A stretch of DNA of 13,142 nucleotides. Origin: an uncultured Curtobacterium sp. (GTDB lineage Bacteria > Actinomycetota > Actinomycetes > Actinomycetales > Microbacteriaceae). A program made the translations under genes and the position numbers. The notes under the pieces are model-generated. The model saw only the letters and a program-made list of their open reading frames with translations. It made no database searches and was not told the origin of the DNA. Location: assembly GCA_913774725.1 (NCBI GenBank), contig CAJYIG010000233.1, positions 1 to 13,142 of the forward strand, written 5' to 3'. Shown here piece after piece: positions 1 to 5,422 of this stretch (position 1 is its first letter; each line of letters starts with the position of its first letter).

Positions 1-791
1 GCCCCGCCCCCGGCACCGGCACCGGCACCGGCACCGGCACCAAGACCGTCCCCGGCACCGGCACCGGCACCCAGACCGTCCCCGGCACCCGCACCGGCAC
101 CGAGCCAGGCCATGTGCCGCGGCCCGACCCCGGGTCCGAGGTGGTGCACGCGGACGAGGTCGATCGCCGGCTCCGCCGTCACCCGGAACTCGTGGAGCGC
201 ATCACCGCCGAGGTCCGCCACGAGCACGGTGCCGTCGGGCGTCGCGATCGACTGGTGCGCGTGCGGCCCCTCCTGACGGTCCTCGACGGGACCCTCGACG
301 TCGGGCAGCACGCCGGTGACGATCGCCGACTCGGGGACGACGACCCGGTCCCCGCTGCCGTGCGCGCTGACGACGCCGTCGCTCGCGGTGACCGATGCGG
401 CGTGGGACTCTGCGGCCTCGAGCGACACCGCGGTCACGGTGCCGGAGACGTAGTTCGTGACGACGAGCGCACCGGAGGGGTCGACCCGCACGTGGCAGGG
501 GGCGTCACCGCCGGCGTCCGCGTCCCACCGGTGCTCGAGCGAGCCGCCGGCGTACCGGAAGGCCGAGACGCTGCCGTCGGCCGTCTCGGACACCGCGTAG
601 ACCCGGTCGCCGGACAGTGCGAGGAACGACGGGTCGTCCATCACGGCGACGGTGGTGGCCGTCGATCCGTGCACGACCGAGATGCCGGTCGCGTTCCCGC
701 CGCCGGTCGCGGTGTACGACCCGACGAGCAGGTGCAGGTCGGCGAGGTCGGCCGGGAACCCGTCGGCCGCCGCTGCCGCGCCCCCGCTCAC
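1..791 (-). CDS. Lactonase-family seven-bladed beta-propeller protein (partial, C-terminal part outside the window)
   Basis: The reverse-strand frame starting with GTG at 791 is open to the left edge, giving about 263 residues and no stop. The start of the protein reads like the 6-phosphogluconolactonase/YbhE-type lactonase family (Pfam Lactonase): LLVGSYTATGGGNATGI near residue 20, a PSFLALSGDRVYAVSE blade strand, CHVRVDPSGALVVTNYVSGTV, the family motif GPHAHQ, and later GPRHMAW. Family members act on sugar lactones or are propellers of unproven substrate; no signal peptide is visible, so a cytoplasmic location is likely. Directly after GPRHMAW, where relatives usually continue with a short HPDG-like turn, this protein enters a Gly-Ala repeat that reaches the window edge. 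The GTG start overlaps the chorismate mutase stop as GTGA, so the two genes are probably co-transcribed and translationally coupled. Family assignment is firm; the exact reaction is not. Confidence 0.85.
   Translation of the reverse strand, partial: MSGGAAAAADGFPADLADLHLLVGSYTATGGGNATGISVVHGSTATTVAVMDDPSFLALSGDRVYAVSETADGSVSAFRYAGGSLEHRWDADAGGDAPCHVRVDPSGALVVTNYVSGTVTAVSLEAAESHAASVTASDGVVSAHGSGDRVVVPESAIVTGVLPDVEGPVEDRQEGPHAHQSIATPDGTVLVADLGGDALHEFRVTAEPAIDLVRVHHLGPGVGPRHMAWLGAGAGAGDGLGAGAGAGDGLGAGAGAGAGAGGG
12..101 (-). repeat. GGCACC hexanucleotide repeat inside the lactonase gene, encoding (Gly-Ala)n
   Basis: On the plus strand there are five perfect GGCACC copies at 12-41, then AAGACCGTCCCC, three copies at 54-71, CAGACCGTCCCC, and three more with one substitution at 84-101. 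Three hexamers plus the 12-base spacer make a 30-base superunit. Read on the minus strand, this is a ten-residue period of GAGAGAGDGL. Every unit is a multiple of three bases, so gain or loss of copies would change protein length without a frameshift. The tract continues towards or beyond the left edge (GCCCCGCCCCC at 1-11), so its full length is unknown. Confidence 0.9.
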
Positions 792-1108
792 CGCTCGCCG
801 CCGGCGATGCGCTCGTGGTGGTGGATGACCTCGGCGACGATGAAGTTCAGGAACTTCTCCGCGAACGCCGGGTCGAGGTGCGACTCGGCGGCGAGCTGTC
901 GGAGCCGCGCGACCTGCACCTGCTCGCGACCCGGGTCGGCGGCCGGCATGCCTGCACCGGCCTTCAGGTACCCGACCCGCTGGGTGTACTTGAAGCGCTC
1001 CGCGAGCATGTGGATCACGGCGGCGTCGATGTTGTCGATGCTCTGCCGGATGCTCGCCAGCTCGGCGACCGCATCGTCGTGGACGGGCGTGGACTCGTCG
1101 GCACTCAT
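788..1108 (-). CDS. Chorismate mutase, AroQ class (all-helical, 106 aa)
   Basis: This enzyme would convert chorismate to prephenate, the first committed step towards phenylalanine and tyrosine, in the cytoplasm. Aligned by eye with the E. coli PheA mutase domain, it is offset by exactly ten residues: R21, R38, K49, D58, R61 and E62 match R11, R28, K39, D48, R51 and E52. The helix-2/3 junction SHLD at 76-79 also lines up with HHLD. The position matching active-site Gln88 is His98, in HHHERI, and Ser84 is replaced by Val94. At 106 residues it is a free-standing single-domain mutase with no dehydratase or regulatory domain. ATG at 1108 is preceded by TAGGCT and six bases, with no Shine-Dalgarno sequence, suggesting a leaderless mRNA. 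Its TGA overlaps the GTG of the lactonase-like gene. Confidence in the family is high. Confidence 0.92.
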   Translation of the reverse strand: MSADESTPVHDDAVAELASIRQSIDNIDAAVIHMLAERFKYTQRVGYLKAGAGMPAADPGREQVQVARLRQLAAESHLDPAFAEKFLNFIVAEVIHHHERIAGGER

Positions 1109-1114
1109 GGCCCG

Positions 1115-1120
1115 AGCCTA
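1115..1120 (-). promoter_or_regulatory. Leaderless-type -10 box (TAGGCT) for the chorismate mutase gene
   Basis: TAGGCT on the minus strand, then six bases (CGGGCC), then the ATG at 1108. This is the spacing expected when transcription begins at the start codon. No clear -35 hexamer is visible. Confidence 0.6.
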
Positions 1121-1182
1121 CCGGCGACACTCCGCCGCGAGGGCTCCGTGACGGGCGGACACGAGCACGGCTCCGGGGCTGC

Positions 1183-1188
1183 GAGAAT
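1183..1188 (+). promoter_or_regulatory. Possible -10 box (GAGAAT) for the DUF1304 gene
   Basis: GAGAAT lies seven bases before ATG 1196 and differs from TANAAT at one base. GGAGG at 1189-1193 lies only two bases from that ATG, which is too close for a normal Shine-Dalgarno site, so a leaderless transcript fits better. This supports 1196 over the in-frame ATG at 1187. Confidence 0.4.
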
Positions 1189-1195
1189 GGAGGCC

Positions 1196-1603
1196 ATGTC
1201 GGTCCTGCTCGTGATCTCGGGCGTGTGTGCGGTCCTCGCGGGCCTCGTGCACGTGTACATCTTCTTCCTCGAGTCCGTTGCGTGGACGAGTCCTCGCGTG
1301 CGCCGCGCGTTCGGCATCGCCTCGGAGTCCGAGGCGCAGGCCACCCGCTCCCTCGCCTTCAACCAGGGCTTCTACAACCTGTTCCTCGCCATCGGGGCGA
1401 TCCTCGGTGTCGTCCTGGTCCTCGCCGGTAACGGTGCCACCGGCTGGACCCTCGTGGTGTTCTCGACGGCGAGCATGCTCGGTGCCGCGGTCGTCCTGGC
1501 CGGCACCGGCCGCCGCTACCTCAACTCGGCCTTCGTGCAGGGCTCGCTGCCGCTGATCACCCTGCTCTTCGCCTTCATCGGCTCCACCTTCACCGCCGCG
1601 TAG
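1196..1603 (+). CDS. DUF1304 family small integral membrane protein (135 aa)
   Basis: The protein has four predicted membrane helices, at about residues 3-25, 62-80, 84-102 and 116-132. It carries the hallmarks of the DUF1304 family: HVYIFFLE in helix 1 (His19, Glu26), FNQGFYNLFLAIG around residue 55-67, and QGSLPLITLL in helix 4. The family is widespread in bacteria and its biochemical role is not established, so none is assigned. The start at 1196 is chosen for its distance from a -10-like GAGAAT; an ATG at 1187 would add three residues. The gene is divergent from chorismate mutase, with 87 bases between start codons, and is followed by 311 bases without a gene, so it is probably transcribed alone. 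Confidence 0.88.
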   Translation: MSVLLVISGVCAVLAGLVHVYIFFLESVAWTSPRVRRAFGIASESEAQATRSLAFNQGFYNLFLAIGAILGVVLVLAGNGATGWTLVVFSTASMLGAAVVLAGTGRRYLNSAFVQGSLPLITLLFAFIGSTFTAA

Positions 1604-1673
1604 CTCGGCCACAACCTCCCGAAGCGCGGCGTCCGAGCCCATCACGCGTGCAATGGGATGACGATCCGCGCGT

Positions 1674-1698
1674 GGGAAGCAGGAAGAACCTGCCTCCT
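1674..1698 (+). terminator. Hairpin downstream of the DUF1304 gene
   Basis: GCAGG and CCTGC pair around an AAGAA loop. The stem extends outward past one A-C mismatch through AGG/CTCC with a G-U end pair. It lies about 70 bases after the DUF1304 stop and has no T-run, so its role as a terminator is only possible. Confidence 0.35.
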
Positions 1699-1700
1699 AC

Positions 1701-1776
1701 GCGCGGAACAGCCCCCTAGGCGCGGAACAGCCCCCTACGCGCGGAACGGCACCCGACGCGCGGAACGGGACCCGGC
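1701..1776. repeat. Four tandem copies of a 19-bp unit
   Basis: Units start at 1701, 1720, 1739 and 1758. The core GCGCGGAAC is identical in all four. Units 1 and 2 (GCGCGGAACAGCCCCCTAG and the same ending in C) differ at one base, and units 3 and 4 diverge in their last ten bases. A degenerate copy may precede them near 1682. Confidence 0.9.
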
Positions 1777-1783
1777 ACCGGAC

Positions 1784-1817
1784 GGGAGGCGCGGTACCGG
1801 CCCGCACCGCGCCTCCC
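1784..1817. terminator. 12-bp perfect stem-loop, probable terminator
   Basis: GGGAGGCGCGGT at 1784-1795 pairs fully with ACCGCGCCTCCC at 1806-1817 around a ten-base loop. There is no T-tract, as is common for high-GC actinobacterial terminators. The position between two convergent genes supports the call. Confidence 0.55.
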
Positions 1818-1852
1818 GGCCGACGGTCGGTCACCGCTACCCCGTGCGAACG

Positions 1853-1893
1853 CGGCAGACGCCGGGTCGCCAACCGCGACCCGGCGTCTGCCG
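1853..1893. terminator. 18-bp perfect stem-loop, probable bidirectional terminator
   Basis: CGGCAGACGCCGGGTCGC at 1853-1870 pairs fully with its complement at 1876-1893 around the five-base loop CAACC. It lies 21 bases beyond the lipoprotein stop codon (minus strand) and would also stop read-through from the DUF1304 side. It is one of the two strongest hairpins in the window. Confidence 0.75.
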
Positions 1894-1914
1894 GACTCCC
1901 CCTGTGGCTGTCGG

Positions 1915-2931
1915 TCAGCCGACCTTCTTCGCGAACTCGTCCGGCAGGCGGTCGAGCGCCCATTCGATCGCGGCGGTCGTGCCGAGCGAGAACGCGGCGG
2001 ACACGTCCGGGTCGTCGACGACGATCGAGTGGCCCTCCTGCACCGACGGAACCTTCTGGAACAGCGGGTCGGACTCGGCCTTCGACGCCTCGACGTAGAT
2101 CGGCAGGATGACCGTCAGGTCGGCGTTCAGCAGGTCGAGGTTCTCCTCGGACAGGCTCACCGAGAAGGCGTCACCGGCCTGCTGGTCGATGGCCTTCGGG
2201 ATGGTGAAGCCGAGCTGCTGCATGAAGGTGGACCGGCTGTCCTTCGAGGCGTACGCGCCGAAGCCGTCCGCCGTGTAGGCGCCGACGACGGCGGTCTTGC
2301 CGTCGAACTCGGGGTGCGCCTTCCGCGCCGCGGCGTACGCGTCGTCGAGGTCGGTCAGCAGCTTCTTGCCCTCGGACTCCTTGCCGAGCGCACGCGACAC
2401 CAGGTCGACCTGCTGCTCGGTGGTGGTGAGGTAGTTCTCGCCGCCCTTCGGGATCGCCACGGTCGGCGCGATGGCGGAGAGCTTGGCGTAGCGGTCCTTG
2501 TCGCCCGAGCTCTTCGTGTCGAGGATCAGGTCCGGCTTGAGCTTGAGGATCTGCTCGTAGCTGGGCTCGAGCGTCTGGATGATCGTCGGCTTCTTCGTGT
2601 ACGCGTCCTTGAGCCAGGGCCCGACACCGTCGCCGCCGAAGGCCAGCCAGTCACTCGCGCCGACGGGCTGCACGCCGAGCTCGAGCGCGGTCTCCGCGTC
2701 ACCCCAGCCGAGGGCGACGACGCGCTTCGGCTGCGAGGGGATCTCGGTCGTACCGAGCGCGGTCTGGATCGAGACGGGGAACGCGCCGCCCGAGCTCGAA
2801 GCGTCGTCGGATGCGGCGGGCGACGAGGAGCCGGAGGTGCACCCGGCGAGGACGAGGGACGCGGCGACGACGGCGCCGGCGGCCGCGAGCACGCGGCGGA
2901 CGCGGCGCGCTGAGGGGGAGGTTCGGATCAC
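1915..2931 (-). CDS. Iron-siderophore ABC transporter substrate-binding lipoprotein (338 aa)
   Basis: This is a helical-backbone metal/siderophore binding protein (FepB/FecB type, Pfam Peripla_BP_2) that would capture ferric siderophore outside the membrane and pass it to an ABC permease. The first 30 residues form a lipoprotein signal peptide: RRVRR, a hydrophobic stretch, then the lipobox LVLAGC with the lipidated Cys31. A Ser-rich linker (33-48) follows. The first lobe shows PKRVVALGWGDAETALELGVQPVG at 68-91 and EQILKLKPDLIL at 126-137; the second lobe begins near GKTAVVGAYT at 211. Length is normal for the family. Start GTG 2931 is the only sensible start, with no Shine-Dalgarno sequence and an iron box directly upstream. 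No permease or ATPase gene is adjacent, so it is an orphan receptor here. The true ligand cannot be read from sequence. Confidence 0.92.
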   Translation of the reverse strand: MIRTSPSARRVRRVLAAAGAVVAASLVLAGCTSGSSSPAASDDASSSGGAFPVSIQTALGTTEIPSQPKRVVALGWGDAETALELGVQPVGASDWLAFGGDGVGPWLKDAYTKKPTIIQTLEPSYEQILKLKPDLILDTKSSGDKDRYAKLSAIAPTVAIPKGGENYLTTTEQQVDLVSRALGKESEGKKLLTDLDDAYAAARKAHPEFDGKTAVVGAYTADGFGAYASKDSRSTFMQQLGFTIPKAIDQQAGDAFSVSLSEENLDLLNADLTVILPIYVEASKAESDPLFQKVPSVQEGHSIVVDDPDVSAAFSLGTTAAIEWALDRLPDEFAKKVG

Positions 2932-2950
2932 ACAGGTAAGGCTACCCTAA
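2932..2950. promoter_or_regulatory. DtxR/IdeR-type iron box
   Basis: ACAGGTAAGGCTACCCTAA matches 15 of 19 positions of the known consensus TTAGGTTAGGCTAACCTAA, including the central AGG..AGGCT..CCTAA pattern. It directly touches the GTG start of the siderophore-binding lipoprotein and covers its presumed -10 box. Iron-loaded repressor bound here would block transcription, giving expression under iron starvation. Confidence 0.75.
2939..2944 (-). promoter_or_regulatory. Leaderless-type -10 box (TAGCCT) for the siderophore-binding lipoprotein
   Basis: TAGCCT on the minus strand is seven bases from GTG 2931 and lies inside the iron box. There is no ribosome binding site between box and start, so the mRNA probably begins at the GTG. 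Confidence 0.5.
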
Positions 2951-2977
2951 GAACCGCACCGGCGGACGCGGAACGGC

Positions 2978-2983
2978 TAGGCT
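2978..2983 (+). promoter_or_regulatory. Leaderless-type -10 box (TAGGCT) for aroE
   Basis: TAGGCT is followed by six bases and the GTG at 2990. The hexamer is identical to the one before the chorismate mutase gene. No Shine-Dalgarno sequence is present. Confidence 0.55.
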
Positions 2984-2989
2984 CCGGAC

Positions 2990-3856
2990 GTGGAGTTCAC
3001 CGATCCCGACCGGACCCGGCTGGCCGTGCTGGGCTCCCCCATCGCGCACTCGCTCTCCCCCACGCTGCACGCGGCGGCCTACGACGTGCTCGGGCTGCCG
3101 TTCACGTACGGGAGGCACGAGGTCACCTCCGGTGGGCTCGACGCCTTCGTCGCGGGGCTGGGTCCCGACTGGCGCGGGCTCAGCCTGACCATGCCGCTCA
3201 AGCGGGACGTGCTGCCGATGCTCGACCGCACGACCCCGCTCGTCGACGAGCTCGGGGTGGCGAACACCGTCGCGTTCCGGCAGGAGGGCGACCGGGTCGT
3301 GCTGGCCGGCGCGAACACCGACGTCGAGGGCATCGTGCGTCCGGTCGAGGCGCTGGGGCACCTGCCGGGCGAGGCCACCATCGTGGGCGGAGGGGCGACC
3401 GCGGCGAGTGCCCTCGCGGCGGCGGTGCGGCTCGGGGCCGTCGACGTGCGGCTCTTCCTGCGCGACACCGCGAAGGCCGGGCCCCTGGTGGAGCTGGCGG
3501 TGCGGCTCGGGGTGACGCTCGAGGTGCTGCCGATCGACTCGCTGCCCGGCACGACGCACGGGTTCCTCGTGTCGACCCTGCCCGGTGGTGCTGCGGACTC
3601 GCTCGAGCTCGTGCCCTCGGGGCCGGACGCGGTGCTGTTCGACGTGGCCTACGAGCCGTGGCCGACGGCGGCGGCCGGACGGTGGGCTGCCGCCGGGGGC
3701 CGGGTGCTCAACGGGCTCGACATGTTGACGGAGCAGGCGATCGGTCAGATCCGGTTCTTCGTGAGCGGCGACGAGTCCGAACTGCTGCCCGACGAGGCCG
3801 AGGTTCGGCGGGCGATGCGGCGGTCCGTGGGGCTGCCGGACGCGATCACGGGCTGA
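2990..3856 (+). CDS. aroE: Shikimate dehydrogenase (288 aa)
   Basis: AroE reduces 3-dehydroshikimate to shikimate with NADPH in the cytoplasm, the fourth step of the chorismate pathway. The substrate domain shows GSPIAHSLSPTLHAAAY at 15-31 (shikimate-binding Ser21 and Ser23), LTMPLK with the catalytic Lys71, VANTV at 90-94, and NTD with the catalytic-pair Asp111. The nucleotide domain has a glycine loop VGGGATAAS at 132-140 and LRDTAKA in place of the canonical NRT phosphate motif. DVAYEPWPT and GLDMLTEQA complete the C-terminal signature. Length is normal. GTG 2990 is chosen because it lies six bases after TAGGCT. The gene is divergent from the iron-regulated lipoprotein gene, with 58 bases between starts. 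It could belong to a shikimate/quinate dehydrogenase subgroup, but AroE is the simplest call. Confidence 0.92.
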   Translation: MEFTDPDRTRLAVLGSPIAHSLSPTLHAAAYDVLGLPFTYGRHEVTSGGLDAFVAGLGPDWRGLSLTMPLKRDVLPMLDRTTPLVDELGVANTVAFRQEGDRVVLAGANTDVEGIVRPVEALGHLPGEATIVGGGATAASALAAAVRLGAVDVRLFLRDTAKAGPLVELAVRLGVTLEVLPIDSLPGTTHGFLVSTLPGGAADSLELVPSGPDAVLFDVAYEPWPTAAAGRWAAAGGRVLNGLDMLTEQAIGQIRFFVSGDESELLPDEAEVRRAMRRSVGLPDAITG

Positions 3857-3937
3857 GCGCTCCTGGTCCAACCCCTGAACGAGTCCGCACCTCGCCGGCC
3901 CCGCACCACACCGATCTCCCCGAGGGATGTGGCCACC

Positions 3938-4009
3938 ATGACGGTCACCGACACCCCGCCCCTCGACGTCGGCGCGACGATGCCGCGCCGACGCCGCGCT
4001 GACGGCTGA
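3938..4009 (+). CDS. Possible 23-residue small ORF upstream of the LCP gene
   Basis: ATG 3938 opens a short frame encoding MTVTDTPPLDVGATM followed by PRRRRADG and TGA at 4007-4009, 15 bases before the LCP start. GAGGGA at 3922-3927, ten bases upstream, could serve as a weak ribosome binding site. The product has no recognisable family and a basic Arg4 tail. It could be a leader peptide, a small protein or chance. The 81 bases between aroE and this ORF hold no clear promoter. Confidence 0.25.
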   Translation: MTVTDTPPLDVGATMPRRRRADG

Positions 4010-4015
4010 CCGACC

Positions 4016-4020
4016 GGAGA
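4016..4020 (+). promoter_or_regulatory. Shine-Dalgarno site (GGAGA) deciding the LCP start
   Basis: GGAGA ends four bases before GTG 4025. This gene is one of the few here with a normal ribosome binding site, and the site selects this GTG. Confidence 0.6.
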
Positions 4021-4024
4021 TCTC

Positions 4025-5404
4025 GTGACCGACCCCTCGAACACCGCGGCCCGCTCGGCCCGCGCCGCACACCGCCGCGGTCCGAGTCGCGCGCAGGTCC
4101 TCCGCCGCCGGACGTTCACCGTCGTCACCGCGGTCGCCGCCCTCGCGCTGGTCGGCGGCGGGGTCGCGGTCGCGCGGACCGTCGTCGACCTGGACACCGG
4201 CATCCACCGGTCGGACATCCACCTGCCGGTCGCCGGAGCATCATCGAGCAGCAGCGCGGTGCCGCAGGCCCAGGGGGAATCGAACATCCTGGTGATGGGG
4301 CTCGACAGCCGTCGGGACGAGGACGGCAACGTGCTGCCGGCCGCGACCTACCAGGCGCTGCACGCCGGGGACGGCTCGGACGGCGGGTACAACACGAACG
4401 TCCTCATGCTCATCCACATCCCCGCAGGCGGTGGACCCGCGATCGGCATCTCGATCCCCCGCGACGACTGGACGACGCTCCCCGGCGCTCCGGACGGCAA
4501 CGCCACGGGGAAGATCAAGCAGGCGTACGGCTACGAGCTCGACCAGACGCTGCGGCACATCGTCAACACGGAGCCCGGGGTCTCGCACGACGATGCCTAC
4601 CAGCAGGCCCGGTCGGCCGCGCGGCAGGAGGAGATCACCACGGTGTCGCAGTTCCTCGGCGGCGTCCCGATCAACCACTTCATCGAGGTCACCATGGCGG
4701 CCTTCTACGACATCGCCCAGGCCGTGCAACCGATCCAGGTCTGCCTGAACGAGACGACCTCGGACACGTACTCCGGTGCGGACTTCCACCAGGGGCTGCA
4801 GTCGCTCGACGCATCGCAGGCGCTGTCGTTCGTCCGGCAGCGGCGCGACACGAGCGGTTCGGGCGTCGAGCTGACCGATCTCGACCGGGAGCGCCGCGAG
4901 CAGGCGTTCATCGTCGCGCTCGCGTACAAGCTCCGGCACGAGGACGTGCTGACGAACTTCCCGCTCGTGCAGCACCTGATCGACACCGCGAAGCAGGACA
5001 TCGCGCTCGACTCCGGGTTCGACCTGCTGTCCTTCGCCGGGGACGCGCAGCGGTTCGCCGGCGGCGGCATCACGTTCCAGACGCTCCCGATCGTCCGGTA
5101 CGGGGTCGAGGACGGGCAGGACGTGAACATCGTCGACCTCGCGCAGATCCGCTCGACCACGGCAGCGCTGATCGCTGCGTCCGACCACCCGGGCACGACC
5201 GCCTCGACGACGCCGACCACGGGTGGGACCGCTGGCGGCGGGACGACGACCGGCGGGACGGGCGCCAGCGGGACCAGCGCTGGGAAGACGACCACGGGCG
5301 GGACGAGCGCCGGCGCGTCGACCGCGGGCGGCACGACCCCCTCCACGACCACGACGAGTGCTGCGCAGCCCCTTGCCTCCGGCGGGATCCCCTGCGTCAA
5401 CTGA
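4025..5404 (+). CDS. LytR-CpsA-Psr (LCP) family cell-wall polymer ligase (459 aa)
   Basis: LCP proteins sit in the membrane and transfer lipid-linked wall glycopolymers onto peptidoglycan outside the cell. The basic N-terminus (R10-R29) is followed by one membrane helix at about 30-50. The LCP domain runs from about 86 to 300: NILVMGLDSR (87-96), NTNVLMLIHI (123-132), ISIPRDDW (142-149), GKIKQAYGY, FLGGVPINHFIEVTMAAF (210-227), and LDASQALSFVRQRRD with DLDRERREQAF (261-295). These Arg and Asp residues bind the polyprenyl-pyrophosphate substrate in the family. In NTNV an Asn stands where many LCP proteins have Asp. The tail at 389-447 is a Gly/Thr/Ser-rich low-complexity segment, probably wall-spanning, ending SGGIPCVN with a single Cys. 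Its attached polymer cannot be deduced. Confidence 0.93.
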   Translation: MTDPSNTAARSARAAHRRGPSRAQVLRRRTFTVVTAVAALALVGGGVAVARTVVDLDTGIHRSDIHLPVAGASSSSSAVPQAQGESNILVMGLDSRRDEDGNVLPAATYQALHAGDGSDGGYNTNVLMLIHIPAGGGPAIGISIPRDDWTTLPGAPDGNATGKIKQAYGYELDQTLRHIVNTEPGVSHDDAYQQARSAARQEEITTVSQFLGGVPINHFIEVTMAAFYDIAQAVQPIQVCLNETTSDTYSGADFHQGLQSLDASQALSFVRQRRDTSGSGVELTDLDRERREQAFIVALAYKLRHEDVLTNFPLVQHLIDTAKQDIALDSGFDLLSFAGDAQRFAGGGITFQTLPIVRYGVEDGQDVNIVDLAQIRSTTAALIAASDHPGTTASTTPTTGGTAGGGTTTGGTGASGTSAGKTTTGGTSAGASTAGGTTPSTTTTSAAQPLASGGIPCVN

Positions 5405-5422
5405 CCGAGGACGGGCGGTCAG
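5401..5422. terminator. Hairpin spanning both stop codons of a convergent gene pair
   Basis: CTGACCG at 5401-5407 pairs fully with CGGTCAG at 5416-5422 around an eight-base loop. The left arm holds the LCP stop (5402-5404) and the right arm the stop of the minus-strand YchJ-like gene (5419-5421). It could terminate both transcripts. The stem is short and no T-run follows. Confidence 0.5.

Larger units (their letters stand above)
1604..1914. other. 311-base gene-free stretch between convergent genes
   Basis: No convincing coding frame is seen. In order it holds a small hairpin at 1674-1698, a four-copy 19-bp tandem repeat at 1701-1776, a 12-bp perfect stem at 1784-1817, and an 18-bp perfect stem at 1853-1893. 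The DUF1304 gene enters from the left and the siderophore-binding lipoprotein gene from the right, so terminator functions are expected here. Confidence 0.8.

Noticed and set aside
1..110. The hexanucleotide array as a CRISPR or non-coding satellite
   Set aside because: It stays in the lactonase frame, has no spacer diversity, and encodes a simple Gly-Ala periodic peptide.
114..1151. Long plus-strand frame over the lactonase and chorismate mutase genes
   Set aside because: Arg/Val/Gly-rich translation without recognisable motifs. The opposite strand encodes two clear protein families.
1604..1914. Possible tRNA or structured RNA in the gene-free stretch
   Set aside because: No cloverleaf arms or CCA end were found; the structure present is simple hairpins and a tandem repeat.
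788..3856. A siderophore biosynthesis cluster made of chorismate mutase, siderophore-binding protein and AroE
   Set aside because: The genes are on different strands with separate promoters, and no isochorismate synthase, NRPS or NIS synthetase is present. Chance proximity of housekeeping genes is more likely.
2942..4222. Long minus-strand frame opposite aroE and the start of the LCP gene
   Set aside because: The translation is rich in Arg, Gly, His and Pro with no motif, and the plus strand has full AroE and LCP signatures.
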